A DNA stretch of 64,000 nt. Source: Halobacillus shinanisalinarum. Lineage in GTDB: Bacteria; Bacillota; Bacilli; Bacillales; Halobacillaceae. The DNA lies in the NCBI RefSeq assembly GCF_022919835.1, contig NZ_CP095074.1:2876001-2940000 (forward strand). Reading direction: 5' to 3'. Positions 34,967-43,475 of the stretch are shown piece after piece; position 1 is the stretch's first letter; the number at the start of each line of letters is the position of its first letter. The translations under genes and the position numbers were made by a program. The notes beneath the pieces are model-generated. The model did no database searches and was not told where the DNA came from. It worked only from the letters and a program-made list of their open reading frames with translations.

Positions 34967-36138
34967 TTACTTATACATATACTCTCGGCTCCAAGGAATG
35001 GAGTCATTTGGCCCTTTTGTGAAAATGAATTGGCCAAGGTCAACATTTCCAGTTTGGAATGATGCCGAACAGGAATTTAAATATAATCTCCACATTCTAA
35101 TGAAACGCTCATCTTTTGTTTTTCGAACTTCCTCTAAGACATTCTCAAAATTATCAGCCCATTTTTCAAGTGTCTTAGCATAATGTCTCCGCAAACTTTC
35201 CATATCAATTAAGTAGAGCTTGTTGTCTGTAATGTGATTAACTAGCTCACTGACAGCAGGAATATAACCCCCGGGAAGATATGCTTCTCAATCCAAGAGT
35301 TGGTTCCACCTTCAATGGGGGAGGTAATCGAGTGGAGAACCGATAACCCGCCATCTACGAGTAATTCATTTACCTTTTGAAAATATTCCGGTAAATGATC
35401 CTGGCCGACATGCTCAATCATTCCCACACTGACAATACGTTCAAGCTGCTGCTTTTTTAAATCTCTGTAGTCCATTAAATGCACATCTACGGAATTTTCC
35501 AATCCGTCCTCTCTAATCCGTTCTTTCACCCGTTCAAATTGTTCCTCAGATAGAGTGACACCTGTTGCTTGCACTCCATAGCCTTTGGCCGCAGTGAGGA
35601 TTAACTGCCCCCACCCGCATCCGATGTCTAATAACCTTTGCCCTTCTTGGAGGTTTAGCTTTTTTAGAATATGTGCCACTTTATTTTGCTGCGCCGTTTT
35701 AAGGGAATCACTTGCTGTCTTAAAATATCCGCAAGAATAGGTTATCGTTTCATCTAACCACAGCTTGTAAAAATCATTACCAATATCATAGTGAAACGTA
35801 GCATTTTCTTTGCTGCGTTTTTTTGTGTTTGAGAGCTTATCTAGAAACTGGGCATAGACCTTGCTATTGCCGAGGAAGCCTTTCTGACTTCGGTACATGG
35901 AGGTTACGATTTCTTTAAGATCACCTTCAACTTCAATCGTTCCGTCCATAAACGCTTCACCAAAAGCAATGGACGGGTCCTGCATGAGTTCCCCTTTTGG
36001 AATCACATCATGAAAGATGAGTGTGAAGTCTGGTTCCCCGTCCCCATATTTGACCGTTTCACCATCCCAAAAGGTGATCTCGATCGGATTCGAGAAGGTT
36101 TTTTTCAGTAACGTTTTATAAAACAGTTTATCAATCAT
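34967..36138 (-). pseudogene. cfa: Cyclopropane-fatty-acyl-phospholipid synthase gene with a -1 frameshift
   Basis: SAM-dependent enzyme that turns unsaturated membrane acyl chains into cyclopropane chains. The frame from 36138 covers LLDIGCGWGQL (SAM motif), YDIGNDFYKLWLD, TYSCGYF and the active-site segment VGMIEHVGQDHLPEYF, then breaks at HIFPG. Reading resumes in another frame as YIPAVSELVNHITDNKLYL and MESLRRHYAKTLEKW through to the normal C-terminus. The break is at a run of five Cs (35268-35272; Gs on the coding strand); one more G would restore a protein of about 390 residues. Pseudogene, sequencing error or slippage cannot be separated here. Confidence 0.85.
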
Positions 36139-36165
36139 TCAAAACACCTCGAAAAAATTATATAA

Positions 36166-36412
36166 GTGAGTGTTCAAAAAGTTGCCAAATTAGAAGGTCG
36201 ACTAAGGTCGCCACGACACGCGAGCAACGTTTTAGTAGAAGTTCCACTGTTGCTTCATGATACGTGAGTAGCGAGGCAACTTCAGAGAATGTCCTTCTCC
36301 GCTGCCTTGCACCGAAAAATGTACTTCTTTGAATAGGCTCGTAGACGCAGGTGCACACGCTCCTCAACGAAGAGATTCGCCTCTTATCATTGTGACTTTT
36401 TGAACAACTTCT
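36166..36412 (-). repeat. MITE-like dispersed repeat, long inverted copy
   Basis: On the minus strand it starts with GTTGTTCAAAAAGTCACA and TGATAAGAGGCGAATCTCTT and ends with TTTGGCAACTTTTTGAACAC, the two ends of the family. The 200-base interior differs from the copies at 281 and 55503 but includes GCTACTCACGTATCATGAAG, similar to their CTCACGTATGAAAG. It lies directly upstream of cfa. Confidence 0.8.
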
Positions 36413-37174
36413 ATAAAGCTTATTTGTAAATTGGATATGTGGTAAGGATGCACTCAATTAAATTAGCTAACTTTATATAGGATTCCCATAACTTTGGATA
36501 ATAGAACCATTTTTATAGAGTTTTTCAATCCGGCGTTCGCCCGTATTGCTTAAACCTGAGGAGGGATCCTAAAATTATCGACTATATTGAAACAACCTCG
36601 ATAGAAGAGGATTATGAAAAGATAGACGCAGCTGAATTACAGCTGACCGAAGCCATGTTATCTGCTTCCGAACTGGGGATCTATAAACGTGGGGAATGTT
36701 TGGAAGCCTAACGGGATTGGCGATCTATTTGCTAGGTCTTGCTGCAGGAGTAAGAATAAATAGAGAAGTGTATGGTGGTTTGTGAGGAGAGACCTGCAAA
36801 CGATGCAGATTCTTATGTACTTAAATAGATTTACTACGTTCCCCTACCGCAGAATTTTAAATTTACGAGTTGATGAAAAGAGAGCCGGGGGTTATTAAGT
36901 CTTTGGCTCTAGTTTTTTAAAAAATAATTGGTGGATGGATCATGAAATATGAATATCTCAAAGGGATAAATAGTGCTTTGTTGAAGTATATACTGTGATG
37001 ACGTGAATGGAGATAAAGTAGTGAAGAGGAAATGAGCTGTTTGAATGTAACCGTGTTTTTAGTTATGTTTTGTGCGGTATAATTTGGCCCTGAATTGGTT
37101 ATTGGGATACAGGAAAAAACTATCGTTTACAAAGGGCAGTTCTTAAAGCCGAAAAGTGAAGGAGGTGGAGTTAC
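36413..37174. other. Intergenic stretch with gene debris
   Basis: About 760 bases with no intact gene. A frame covering roughly 36550-36711 encodes LNLRRDPKIIDYIETTS, then an acidic helix-like part (EEDYEKIDAAELQLTEAML) and stops at TAA; it lacks a usable start. Shortly after, another frame reads GLAIYLLGLAAGVRINREV, a possible membrane helix. Together they look like remains of a small gene. The rest, up to the ribosome binding site at 37161, shows nothing I recognise and is AT-rich. Confidence 0.45.
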
Positions 37175-37654
37175 ATAAAGAACAAAGAGTATCCATTAGT
37201 CATCACAAAAGTAACTAAACCATTTAAGGAAGAAGCTAAAAATCTCATATTGGATGGGTTATTAGAACGTTTTGGTTGGATCGACCCGTCTCTTAACCCT
37301 GACTTAGATCATATAGAAAGACTTTATTGTCAAAATGGAAATGTGTTTTTGGCAGGTTTTATAAATAACGAGTTAGTTTGTACTGGTGCTTTGACCAGAA
37401 AAAACAGCAAAATTGGCCGGGTTCAACGAATGTCCGTTAAAAGAGAATGCAGAAGAAAAGGGTTAGGGAAGAGGATGCTAAAAGAACTTGAGTCTTTTGC
37501 TAAAGAAATGGGTTACGTTGGACTAATATTAGAAACAAATAATGACTGGATAAGCGCAATAAAGTTATATACTACAAATGGTTACCAAATCTACAATAAT
37601 GATGGTGCATGTAGTCATTTTCACAAAACATTAAAATCAGAAAGAGGGTTATGA
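37175..37654 (+). CDS. GNAT family N-acetyltransferase with non-standard start
   Basis: Acetyltransferase with the acetyl-CoA loop VQRMSVKRECRRKGLGKRML and the C-terminal IKLYTTNGYQIYNN strand. The full fold needs an N-terminal stretch (KEYPLVITKVTKPFKEEAK) that opens at an ATA codon at 37175, seven bases after GGAGGTGG; there is no in-frame ATG, GTG or TTG between the stop at 37157 and the TTG at 37250, which lacks a ribosome binding site. So either ATA is a mutated ATG, or the protein begins at TTG 37250 and is short. It ends inside the ATG of the next gene. Confidence 0.7.
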   Translation: MKNKEYPLVITKVTKPFKEEAKNLILDGLLERFGWIDPSLNPDLDHIERLYCQNGNVFLAGFINNELVCTGALTRKNSKIGRVQRMSVKRECRRKGLGKRMLKELESFAKEMGYVGLILETNNDWISAIKLYTTNGYQIYNNDGACSHFHKTLKSERGL

Positions 37655-38415
37655 TGAAAACGACAGATTACTCGAAAGTAGCTGATGTCTATGACAACAA
37701 TTCGTTTAGATTTGATGAGGTTCAAATGGACACATACCTAGCAGATTTTCTCCAAAATTACCAGAGACAATCTTACAGTGTCATGGATTTAGCTTGTGGT
37801 ACAGGCATATATCTCAATGATCAAACGTTATACTTTGAGTCGCATCCTATCCATTGGCATGGACTCGATGCTTCGAAAGAAATGCTTAGCAAAGCTGAAG
37901 AAAAACTAGAAGGGGTCACCCTGGTTCGAGGTTTAGCAGAAGATCTTCCTTATGGATCGGAAGCATTTGATTTCATCTCAAATAACTATGCATTTCACCA
38001 TTTTACCAAGAAAGGACAAGTGATAGATGAACTCTATCGAGTATTAAAGAAAAATGGAATCTACAAACTACATAACATAAACATTCACGACATGGAAAAC
38101 TGGTGGGTTTATCATTATTTTCCTGCAGCTTTTGAAGAGGATTTAGACAGGTTTTGGCAAAAGGAAGTTATCTTTAATGAACTTACTAGCCGAGGATTTA
38201 CCGTGCGTATTGAGAGTAGCTTCCAGATGGAGAACATTAAAGTAGCTGATTACTTGGATCATGCAGAAAACCGAGACATTTCTGTACTTACTCTTATAAG
38301 TGATGAGGATTATTATGATGGCTTAACTAAAATGAAATATGATGTAGAAATGGATCCAGACAAAGCTATAGTTAACGATTTTTCCGAGCTCGTCTGTATA
38401 GCTAAGAAAGATTGA
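37651..38415 (+). CDS. Class I SAM-dependent methyltransferase
   Basis: A 254-residue methyltransferase with VMDLACGTGIYL (about 44-55) and GLDASKEMLSKA as SAM-binding motifs, then FDFISNNYAFHHF. The C-terminal half (WWVYHYFPAAFEEDLDRFW) is likely the substrate cap. It overlaps the preceding acetyltransferase gene by four bases, so the two make a translationally coupled pair. The pair is AT-rich compared with its neighbours and sits beside repeat debris, which suggests horizontal acquisition. The substrate is unknown. Confidence 0.83.
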   Translation: MMKTTDYSKVADVYDNNSFRFDEVQMDTYLADFLQNYQRQSYSVMDLACGTGIYLNDQTLYFESHPIHWHGLDASKEMLSKAEEKLEGVTLVRGLAEDLPYGSEAFDFISNNYAFHHFTKKGQVIDELYRVLKKNGIYKLHNINIHDMENWWVYHYFPAAFEEDLDRFWQKEVIFNELTSRGFTVRIESSFQMENIKVADYLDHAENRDISVLTLISDEDYYDGLTKMKYDVEMDPDKAIVNDFSELVCIAKKD

Positions 38416-38861
38416 CAGGGTGGGGAAGTTCTATGGATTTAATGAGGTATTTGCGTATCTAACTCGTTTTATGCACGATTTAATGACATATAAGCGTATT
38501 TTTCATAATGCGTATTAGCTTGTTAATCCTTGGAAGACCGAGTCCCAAACGAATCGCCGACAAGCCCACTTTCGGTCAAAGAAGGCCGGCACTGATTCCC
38601 TTACCTTCCTCTTAGGGTACTTGCAGCTAATGAGAAGCCGACCTCATAGTAATAGACCGAATCAATGGTTTTTTAATGACTCCACTCCACCAAAGTGACC
38701 TTTTGTCCGTAAGTTTAAGAAGTGTAATCCTCCCAAAAGGAAAGATCGATTGGTTGCGAAAGAGGTCTTTACTTCAGGTGATAAAAGTATTGACTTTTAT
38801 TTTCGTGACCACTAGAATTCATTAGGTATTTCTACTATGTCCTGATCGAGGTGTGATACCA
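38416..38861. other. Intergenic region with phased repeat
   Basis: About 445 bases without a gene. It begins with a short tract of 20-bp-spaced GCGTAT/GCAC elements (38450-38517). The part 38520-38700 is richer in GC than its surroundings and shows a distant GACCGA/TCGGTC inverted pair, but nothing I can name. The last 60 bases should hold the promoter of the YitT-family gene. Confidence 0.4.
38450..38517. repeat. Short degenerate ~20-bp phased repeat (GCGTAT core)
   Basis: GCGTAT or GCACGAT elements at 38453, 38473 and 38494, then a closer one at 38510, each inside a T-rich unit containing TAATGA-like words. This is weaker than the tracts at 18007 and 49064 but has the same spacing. Confidence 0.4.
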
Positions 38862-39677
38862 ATGAATCAATTATATAGACTTGCTGTACTGTTTGTATTT
38901 TCCATTGTCTTAGGATTTGCCTTTAATATGTTCCTGCTCCCTCATGAAGTATTAACGGGTGGGATAACAGGTCTTGCTATGGTTTTTGGGCTGCTCTCTC
39001 CAATAAACTCTGGTATTTGGCTTGTCATTTTAAATATTCCTATTTTGATTATCGGCTGGATGAAACTAGGGAAGGAATTTATAGGGAACAGTATATTTTC
39101 CGTAGTCATCACCTCTATTTCGATGCAGTATATTCCAGTACTTAAGGTAACCGATGACGTGTTGCTATCAGCGGTATTTGGAGGGGTCATTGCGGGTATA
39201 TCTATTGGCTTTATTATACGATTTTATGGGTCAACTGGAGGGTTTGATGTCATTGGACTTGTCCTTACTCAAAAACGTGATATCCCTCTGGGTGGATTAA
39301 TTTTCGGTTTAAATAGTGTCGTTGTGTTTATATCAGGATTTATCTTTTCTTGGGATCTAGCACTATACACAATGGCCTCGATCTACATTACCGGAATTAT
39401 TATCGACCGTGTTCATACCCGTCATATAAAATTAAGTCTTATGGTGGTATCAGATCGTGGAGATGAGATTAAAGGTGAGCTTATTAAAAATTTAATACGC
39501 GGTATTACTGTAATGGATGGGCAAGGTGCCTATTCTAATACTGAACGTAAGGTACTCTACACCGTTATCTCCCGTTATGAACTAGCTATAGTCAAGTCGC
39601 TTATTACAAGTGTTGACCCAAAAGCGTTTGTCAGCATCAGTGAAACTGTTGAAGTAGTAGGGAACTTTAGGAGATAA
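38862..39677 (+). CDS. YitT family membrane protein (DUF2179)
   Basis: A 271-residue protein with about five membrane helices (YitT_membrane part, to about residue 190, including FGGVIAGISIGFIIRFYGSTGGFDVI) and a C-terminal DUF2179 domain (about 215-270; RGITVMDGQGAYSNTERKVLYTVI). The function is unknown for the family. ATG 38862 is preferred over GTG 38853 because GAGGTG is correctly placed for it. Confidence 0.88.
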   Translation: MNQLYRLAVLFVFSIVLGFAFNMFLLPHEVLTGGITGLAMVFGLLSPINSGIWLVILNIPILIIGWMKLGKEFIGNSIFSVVITSISMQYIPVLKVTDDVLLSAVFGGVIAGISIGFIIRFYGSTGGFDVIGLVLTQKRDIPLGGLIFGLNSVVVFISGFIFSWDLALYTMASIYITGIIIDRVHTRHIKLSLMVVSDRGDEIKGELIKNLIRGITVMDGQGAYSNTERKVLYTVISRYELAIVKSLITSVDPKAFVSISETVEVVGNFRR

Positions 39678-40032
39678 TACTTTCAAGGGGGAGTGATTTT
39701 TTTGTAACTAAAGAAGCTTGTTCAAATGAAATCACGAAGACGTTAGGGTTTTGCATGTTTTCAGAACCTGTTTCAACGTGAGCCATTCACCATATAGCAA
39801 GAAGAGTTGATGAGAATGTGTTCAGTTCTACGAAAGAGAGTTATTGATTTTTACACAAATTTTACACATTTATTGAATTTTTCAAACCGGCTTTGTATAG
39901 GAAGCCTTTATGACAGTGTATAGTTATATGATTAAGGTTATCATAATGTCTTGTTCTATATAAGTGGTGTGTATATAGAACGTGATTATATGTTAAAATA
40001 ACTAATACTATCATTAAGAAAGGGGAATGACA
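39678..40032. other. Intergenic region upstream of the SurA_N lipoprotein gene
   Basis: 355 AT-rich bases without a gene. The only structured element is the perfect inverted repeat at 39953-39981; an extended -10 (TGTTAAAAT, 39991-39999) follows it, so this is the likely promoter of the downstream lipoprotein gene. Confidence 0.5.
39953..39981. promoter_or_regulatory. Perfect inverted repeat, candidate operator
   Basis: GTTCTATATA (39953-39962) and TATATAGAAC (39972-39981) are exact reverse complements nine bases apart. The dyad overlaps the expected -35 of the TGTTAAAAT promoter and is too AT-rich, and lacks a T run, for a terminator. A dimeric repressor or an activator could bind here; the protein is unknown. 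Confidence 0.5.
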
Positions 40033-40815
40033 TTGATTAAAAAATGGTTATTACTTTTATCCCTTGTCGTAACTGCATCTCTAATAGCTGCATGTGGTAA
40101 TGCGGATGAGTCAGCTGAAGGCAATAATGAAAAGCAAGAAGCGCAGAAGGAAGAGTCTGCTAAAGATAAAAAAGGCGAGGAGGGTGCCGGGCAGACAAAA
40201 ATGCCTGAGCCTGACTTAGAAGGTGTTCCTGAAGTTGTTGCAAAAGTAAATGGAGAAGAAATTCCAAAGGAAAAATTTAAAACTAGCTATGAAGGACAAT
40301 TTCAGCGAATGGCTATGCAATCACAGATGTCAGGGCAAAAGGTTGACCAGGATAAATTAAAAAAGCAGGTTGCAGAGGGTCTAGTTAGTCAAGAACTCCT
40401 CATACAGGAGGCAGACAACCGTGGCCTTAAAGCTTCACAAAAGGCCATCGATGAAACACTGAATGGATTAGTAAAACAAAATGGCCTTAAATCGAAAGAG
40501 GAGTTTATGTCTGCTTTGAAGAAACAAGGCATGAATGAAGAAGAAGTAATGAGCCAACTTAAAACTCAGGTAAAAGTAGATCAGCTAATTGCTGCTGAGG
40601 CTGGTGACGTTGAGCCAACGGACAAAGAGCTAAAAGCTGCTTATGATCAGATCAAAAAACAGCAAGAGCAAATGGGTGGAGGAGCAGAGATCCCATCCTT
40701 TGATGAAATGAAACCAAAACTTGAAACACAGGTGAAGAGCCAAAAAGAAGCAAAAGCGGCTCAAACTCTCGTTGAGAAACTTCGTAAAGATGCGGACGTC
40801 ACTGTCAACTTATAA
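40033..40815 (+). CDS. SurA N-terminal domain lipoprotein
   Basis: Exported lipoprotein of 260 residues with lipobox LIAAC, then a charged Glu/Lys linker (about 25-55) and a SurA_N-type chaperone domain (VVAKVNGEEIPKEKFK, LVSQELLIQEADNRGLK). The rotamase (PPIase) domain of PrsA is absent, so it may act as a folding helper without isomerase activity. The TTG at 40033 is chosen because AAGGGG lies seven bases upstream; the ATG at 40027 touches that site. A long terminator follows. Confidence 0.85.
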   Translation: MIKKWLLLLSLVVTASLIAACGNADESAEGNNEKQEAQKEESAKDKKGEEGAGQTKMPEPDLEGVPEVVAKVNGEEIPKEKFKTSYEGQFQRMAMQSQMSGQKVDQDKLKKQVAEGLVSQELLIQEADNRGLKASQKAIDETLNGLVKQNGLKSKEEFMSALKKQGMNEEEVMSQLKTQVKVDQLIAAEAGDVEPTDKELKAAYDQIKKQQEQMGGGAEIPSFDEMKPKLETQVKSQKEAKAAQTLVEKLRKDADVTVNL

Positions 40816-40863
40816 TTGAAATGATTATCAATATTCAATCAGCTGGAGAAGCTTTTGAATAAC

Positions 40864-40907
40864 TAAAGGCCAATTCCCTTTATAGATAAAGGGAATTGGC
40901 CTTTTTG
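40864..40907 (+). terminator. Intrinsic terminator
   Basis: AAAGGCCAATTCCCTTTAT pairs with its full complement ATAAAGGGAATTGGCCTTT around a tiny loop and is followed by Ts. Confidence 0.92.
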
Positions 40908-40933
40908 ATCAACGAGATCCTGTCCTCTTCTTT

Positions 40934-41956
40934 TTAAAAATGGAAACTCTCACTAGCCACAGATTCACGAAGCTGGAAGGCATCTGCTATCAGTTCATAA
41001 GATTTCATCCGTTCCTCAAAAGGAGAAACAATCGTGTTAATAATGACTTCATCTACCTGATAGTAATTTGCCAGACTCTCTACTTCACTTTTGACCTTTT
41101 CAATCGAGCCGACGACCATACGGCTGCGATTTTCACGAATCCGTTGTTCTTCAAACATGGTATATGGATAGCTAAACGCTTCTTCAGGCGTTGGGAAGTG
41201 ATGACGGATTCCGCCTTGCTCAATTTTTAAAAGGGCAAGATCCAAACTGGCTGCCAAGTATTCAGCTTGTTCATCGGACTCTGCACAAACGACGAATATG
41301 GAGACGTTCCCCTGAGGCGTCTGCTGCTGAAGGGATGGTTGAAAATTATTCGTATAGCGATCCATTGCGCGAGCGCCGCCATACCCATTAATAAAATGTG
41401 CAAAGGAGTAGGAAACCCCAATATCCGCTGCAACTCTTGCACTTGTTCCGCTTGAACCAAGCATCCAGACGGGTGGCGCGGTATCACCTTGTGGGGAGGC
41501 GAAGATACCCATATCTTGAGGGTCTTTGCCATGCAGATAGGCGATTAATTCCTCGACCTGAGCAGGGTATCCCTCTATACTCGGGATCTCCCCTCGGTTT
41601 AATGCCAAGTTGACGTTTGGCATGCCGCCGGGTGCACGTCCAACACCTAAGTCAATCCGATTAGGGTACAGTGTTTCAAGTACTCGAAAGGATTCAGCTA
41701 CTTTATAAGAGCTGTAATGTGGCAGAAGAACACCACCTGTGCCAATGCGTATTCGCTCTGTATGTGCGGCTAAATGGGTTGTCAATATTTCAGGTGAAGA
41801 CCCTGCCAAGCTATTTGTACTATGATGTTCTGCTACCCAAAATCTATGAAAGCCGAGCTGGTCAGCCCATTTGGCGAGCGCCGTCGTTTGTTGTAATGCA
41901 TCATGAGGACTCATTCCTGTTAATACAGGGGATTGGTCCAATACACTTAATTTCAT
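40934..41956 (-). CDS. LLM class flavin-dependent oxidoreductase
   Basis: Luciferase-like monooxygenase of 340 residues (MsnO8-type). MKLSVLDQSPVLTGMSPHDA, RFWVAEHHSTNSLAGSSPE and IRIGTGGVLLPHYSSYKVAE are the TIM-barrel signatures of the group. It uses reduced FMN and oxygen on an unknown substrate; FMN could come from a reductase such as the one at 15893, though the two are not linked. AAGGGG precedes the ATG on the minus strand. Confidence 0.9.
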   Translation of the reverse strand: MKLSVLDQSPVLTGMSPHDALQQTTALAKWADQLGFHRFWVAEHHSTNSLAGSSPEILTTHLAAHTERIRIGTGGVLLPHYSSYKVAESFRVLETLYPNRIDLGVGRAPGGMPNVNLALNRGEIPSIEGYPAQVEELIAYLHGKDPQDMGIFASPQGDTAPPVWMLGSSGTSARVAADIGVSYSFAHFINGYGGARAMDRYTNNFQPSLQQQTPQGNVSIFVVCAESDEQAEYLAASLDLALLKIEQGGIRHHFPTPEEAFSYPYTMFEEQRIRENRSRMVVGSIEKVKSEVESLANYYQVDEVIINTIVSPFEERMKSYELIADAFQLRESVASESFHF

Positions 41957-42133
41957 GTTCCCTTACCCCTTTTAGAATAGTAGTATTATTATCCCATGTG
42001 AAAAGGTAGAAGGCAAAAATTAATAATTTGAAATTGTAAAATCTACCAAAAGGGGAGTGTCCGTTGTATTAGGTCCCTGCGTTTCTGTGAATATTGTATT
42101 CTGCGATTCACATTTTGCGTTTTCAACTTATTT

Positions 42134-43459
42134 TCACCTATTCATCAGCCCTAATAATCCATAATCTAACATCAGGGAGGGGTCTATATGAAAAAGATCT
42201 CGCATCTGTAAGTCACTTAACTTAAGTGGGGTGAAAAAGACAGCCCCTTTACGGAATTCATCCACAGGCTGGTCAGCGAGGTGTTCGTTGTTTTCTAATC
42301 CCTCGATCACCTGGACAATTCCATCTTCAGTGATGCCTGTTTTAAGCTGTCTTTCTTCCAGGCGCCCTCGCTCATTCATGATCCAGGCGGCCGTATTCTC
42401 ATTCGTCATTAACAGGTCATCAAAAGCAGCGACAGTATCAATCGCTTTATCTGTAATGATTTCAACATCGGCGTGATAGCCAGGTTTAATTTCTTCACTT
42501 TCACCATCAACAATCACTTCATACGGATAGTCACTAGTACGATTGACATCTATTTTTTCAGGAAAAGGGTGAATGGTCTCAATTGTACCAGGTAACTCAA
42601 TATTTAAGTCAGGGATGCGGACAAGTGAGTTCATCCCCTGCTCTACAAGTTTTCTGTGATTCTCAGATAACTCCCCGCTCACCATTAAATTGCTTGATGA
42701 AAGGGTAAGCAAAGGAGATTTAAGGTTTTCGGATAGATCGGTTACAACACCAGAAAATTCGCTCGTTACCGTGATCGTTTGTCCTGTTTCCTCAAGCTGG
42801 CCAAGTTGGTCTTCAATCATAGTAAGCTGGGCCTGCTTTTGCGAAAGTTTTAGTTCTTTTTCAGCGAGTGCTTGCTCTTTCATAAATTCCATTTCGACCG
42901 TTGAATCCGTATTCCTCCTCTCCTGTGGTTGAGACTCTCTATCTTGTGAAGAGCGATCCTCTGTTGAAGGTGCTGGTGAAAGGAAAGGGTTATTATCCCC
43001 CTCCATTTCAGACCCTTGCGGAAAAGAAGGAAGGCTAGCCGCTTCTGATTCAGGTATTGTGAAGCCTTCCAATTCATTGATGTATGTCTCGATCGAGGTG
43101 ATCTCCTCTTCTAAACGGGATGCTTCTGACTCAAGCTTATTTACTTGTGTGTTATAATCGACGACTTCATATGTATAAAGCTCATCACCTTCTGAAATTT
43201 CATCGCTTTCTTCAACTAAGAACTCTTGAAACGCACCGGTTTGTTGATCAAAGTAAATAGCATTTGTATCGCTTGCAGTAAAAACACCTTTAGTATTGAT
43301 TGTTTCATAGAGGTCGTATGTAAAGGATTCGGACCATTCATTAATGTAAGATTTCCGTTCCACTTCACTGTCACGATCAAAGGATATTAAACAGGCATTA
43401 AGTAGTAGAAAAGCAATGGTGCATAGTCCTATGATTCTAACTTTATAGCGTGTTTTCAT
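42134..43459 (-). CDS. Membrane-fusion (HlyD/YknX-like) lipoprotein adaptor
   Basis: A 441-residue exported protein with a probable lipobox (LLNAC), a biotinyl-lipoyl-like hairpin split by a long coiled coil (about residues 100-220, with a Pro/Ser/Gln-rich insert) and a beta-barrel C-terminal part (ITVTSEFSGVVTDLSENLK, then PGYHADVEIITDKAID). The fold matches YknX-type periplasmic adaptors. The start at 43459 follows AGGAGG. It lies 16 bases after the YknW-like gene; no ATPase or permease (YknY, YknZ) gene follows, so its transporter partner must be elsewhere. Confidence 0.78.
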   Translation of the reverse strand: MKTRYKVRIIGLCTIAFLLLNACLISFDRDSEVERKSYINEWSESFTYDLYETINTKGVFTASDTNAIYFDQQTGAFQEFLVEESDEISEGDELYTYEVVDYNTQVNKLESEASRLEEEITSIETYINELEGFTIPESEAASLPSFPQGSEMEGDNNPFLSPAPSTEDRSSQDRESQPQERRNTDSTVEMEFMKEQALAEKELKLSQKQAQLTMIEDQLGQLEETGQTITVTSEFSGVVTDLSENLKSPLLTLSSSNLMVSGELSENHRKLVEQGMNSLVRIPDLNIELPGTIETIHPFPEKIDVNRTSDYPYEVIVDGESEEIKPGYHADVEIITDKAIDTVAAFDDLLMTNENTAAWIMNERGRLEERQLKTGITEDGIVQVIEGLENNEHLADQPVDEFRKGAVFFTPLKLSDLQMRDLFHIDPSLMLDYGLLGLMNR

Positions 43460-43475
43460 CGTCTTCCTCCTCACG

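Noticed and set aside
36158..36457. 99-codon open frame on the minus strand
   Set aside because: It covers the long MITE-like repeat copy and is not conserved in other copies.
38520..38700. Possible structured RNA in the GC-richer part of the intergenic region
   Set aside because: Only one distant inverted pair was seen, with no resemblance to a known riboswitch, so it is not called.
40816..40845. Possible Fur box (ATGATTATCAATATTC)
   Set aside because: Only one half-site is good, it lies after the end of the lipoprotein gene and before its terminator, and no gene on that strand follows.
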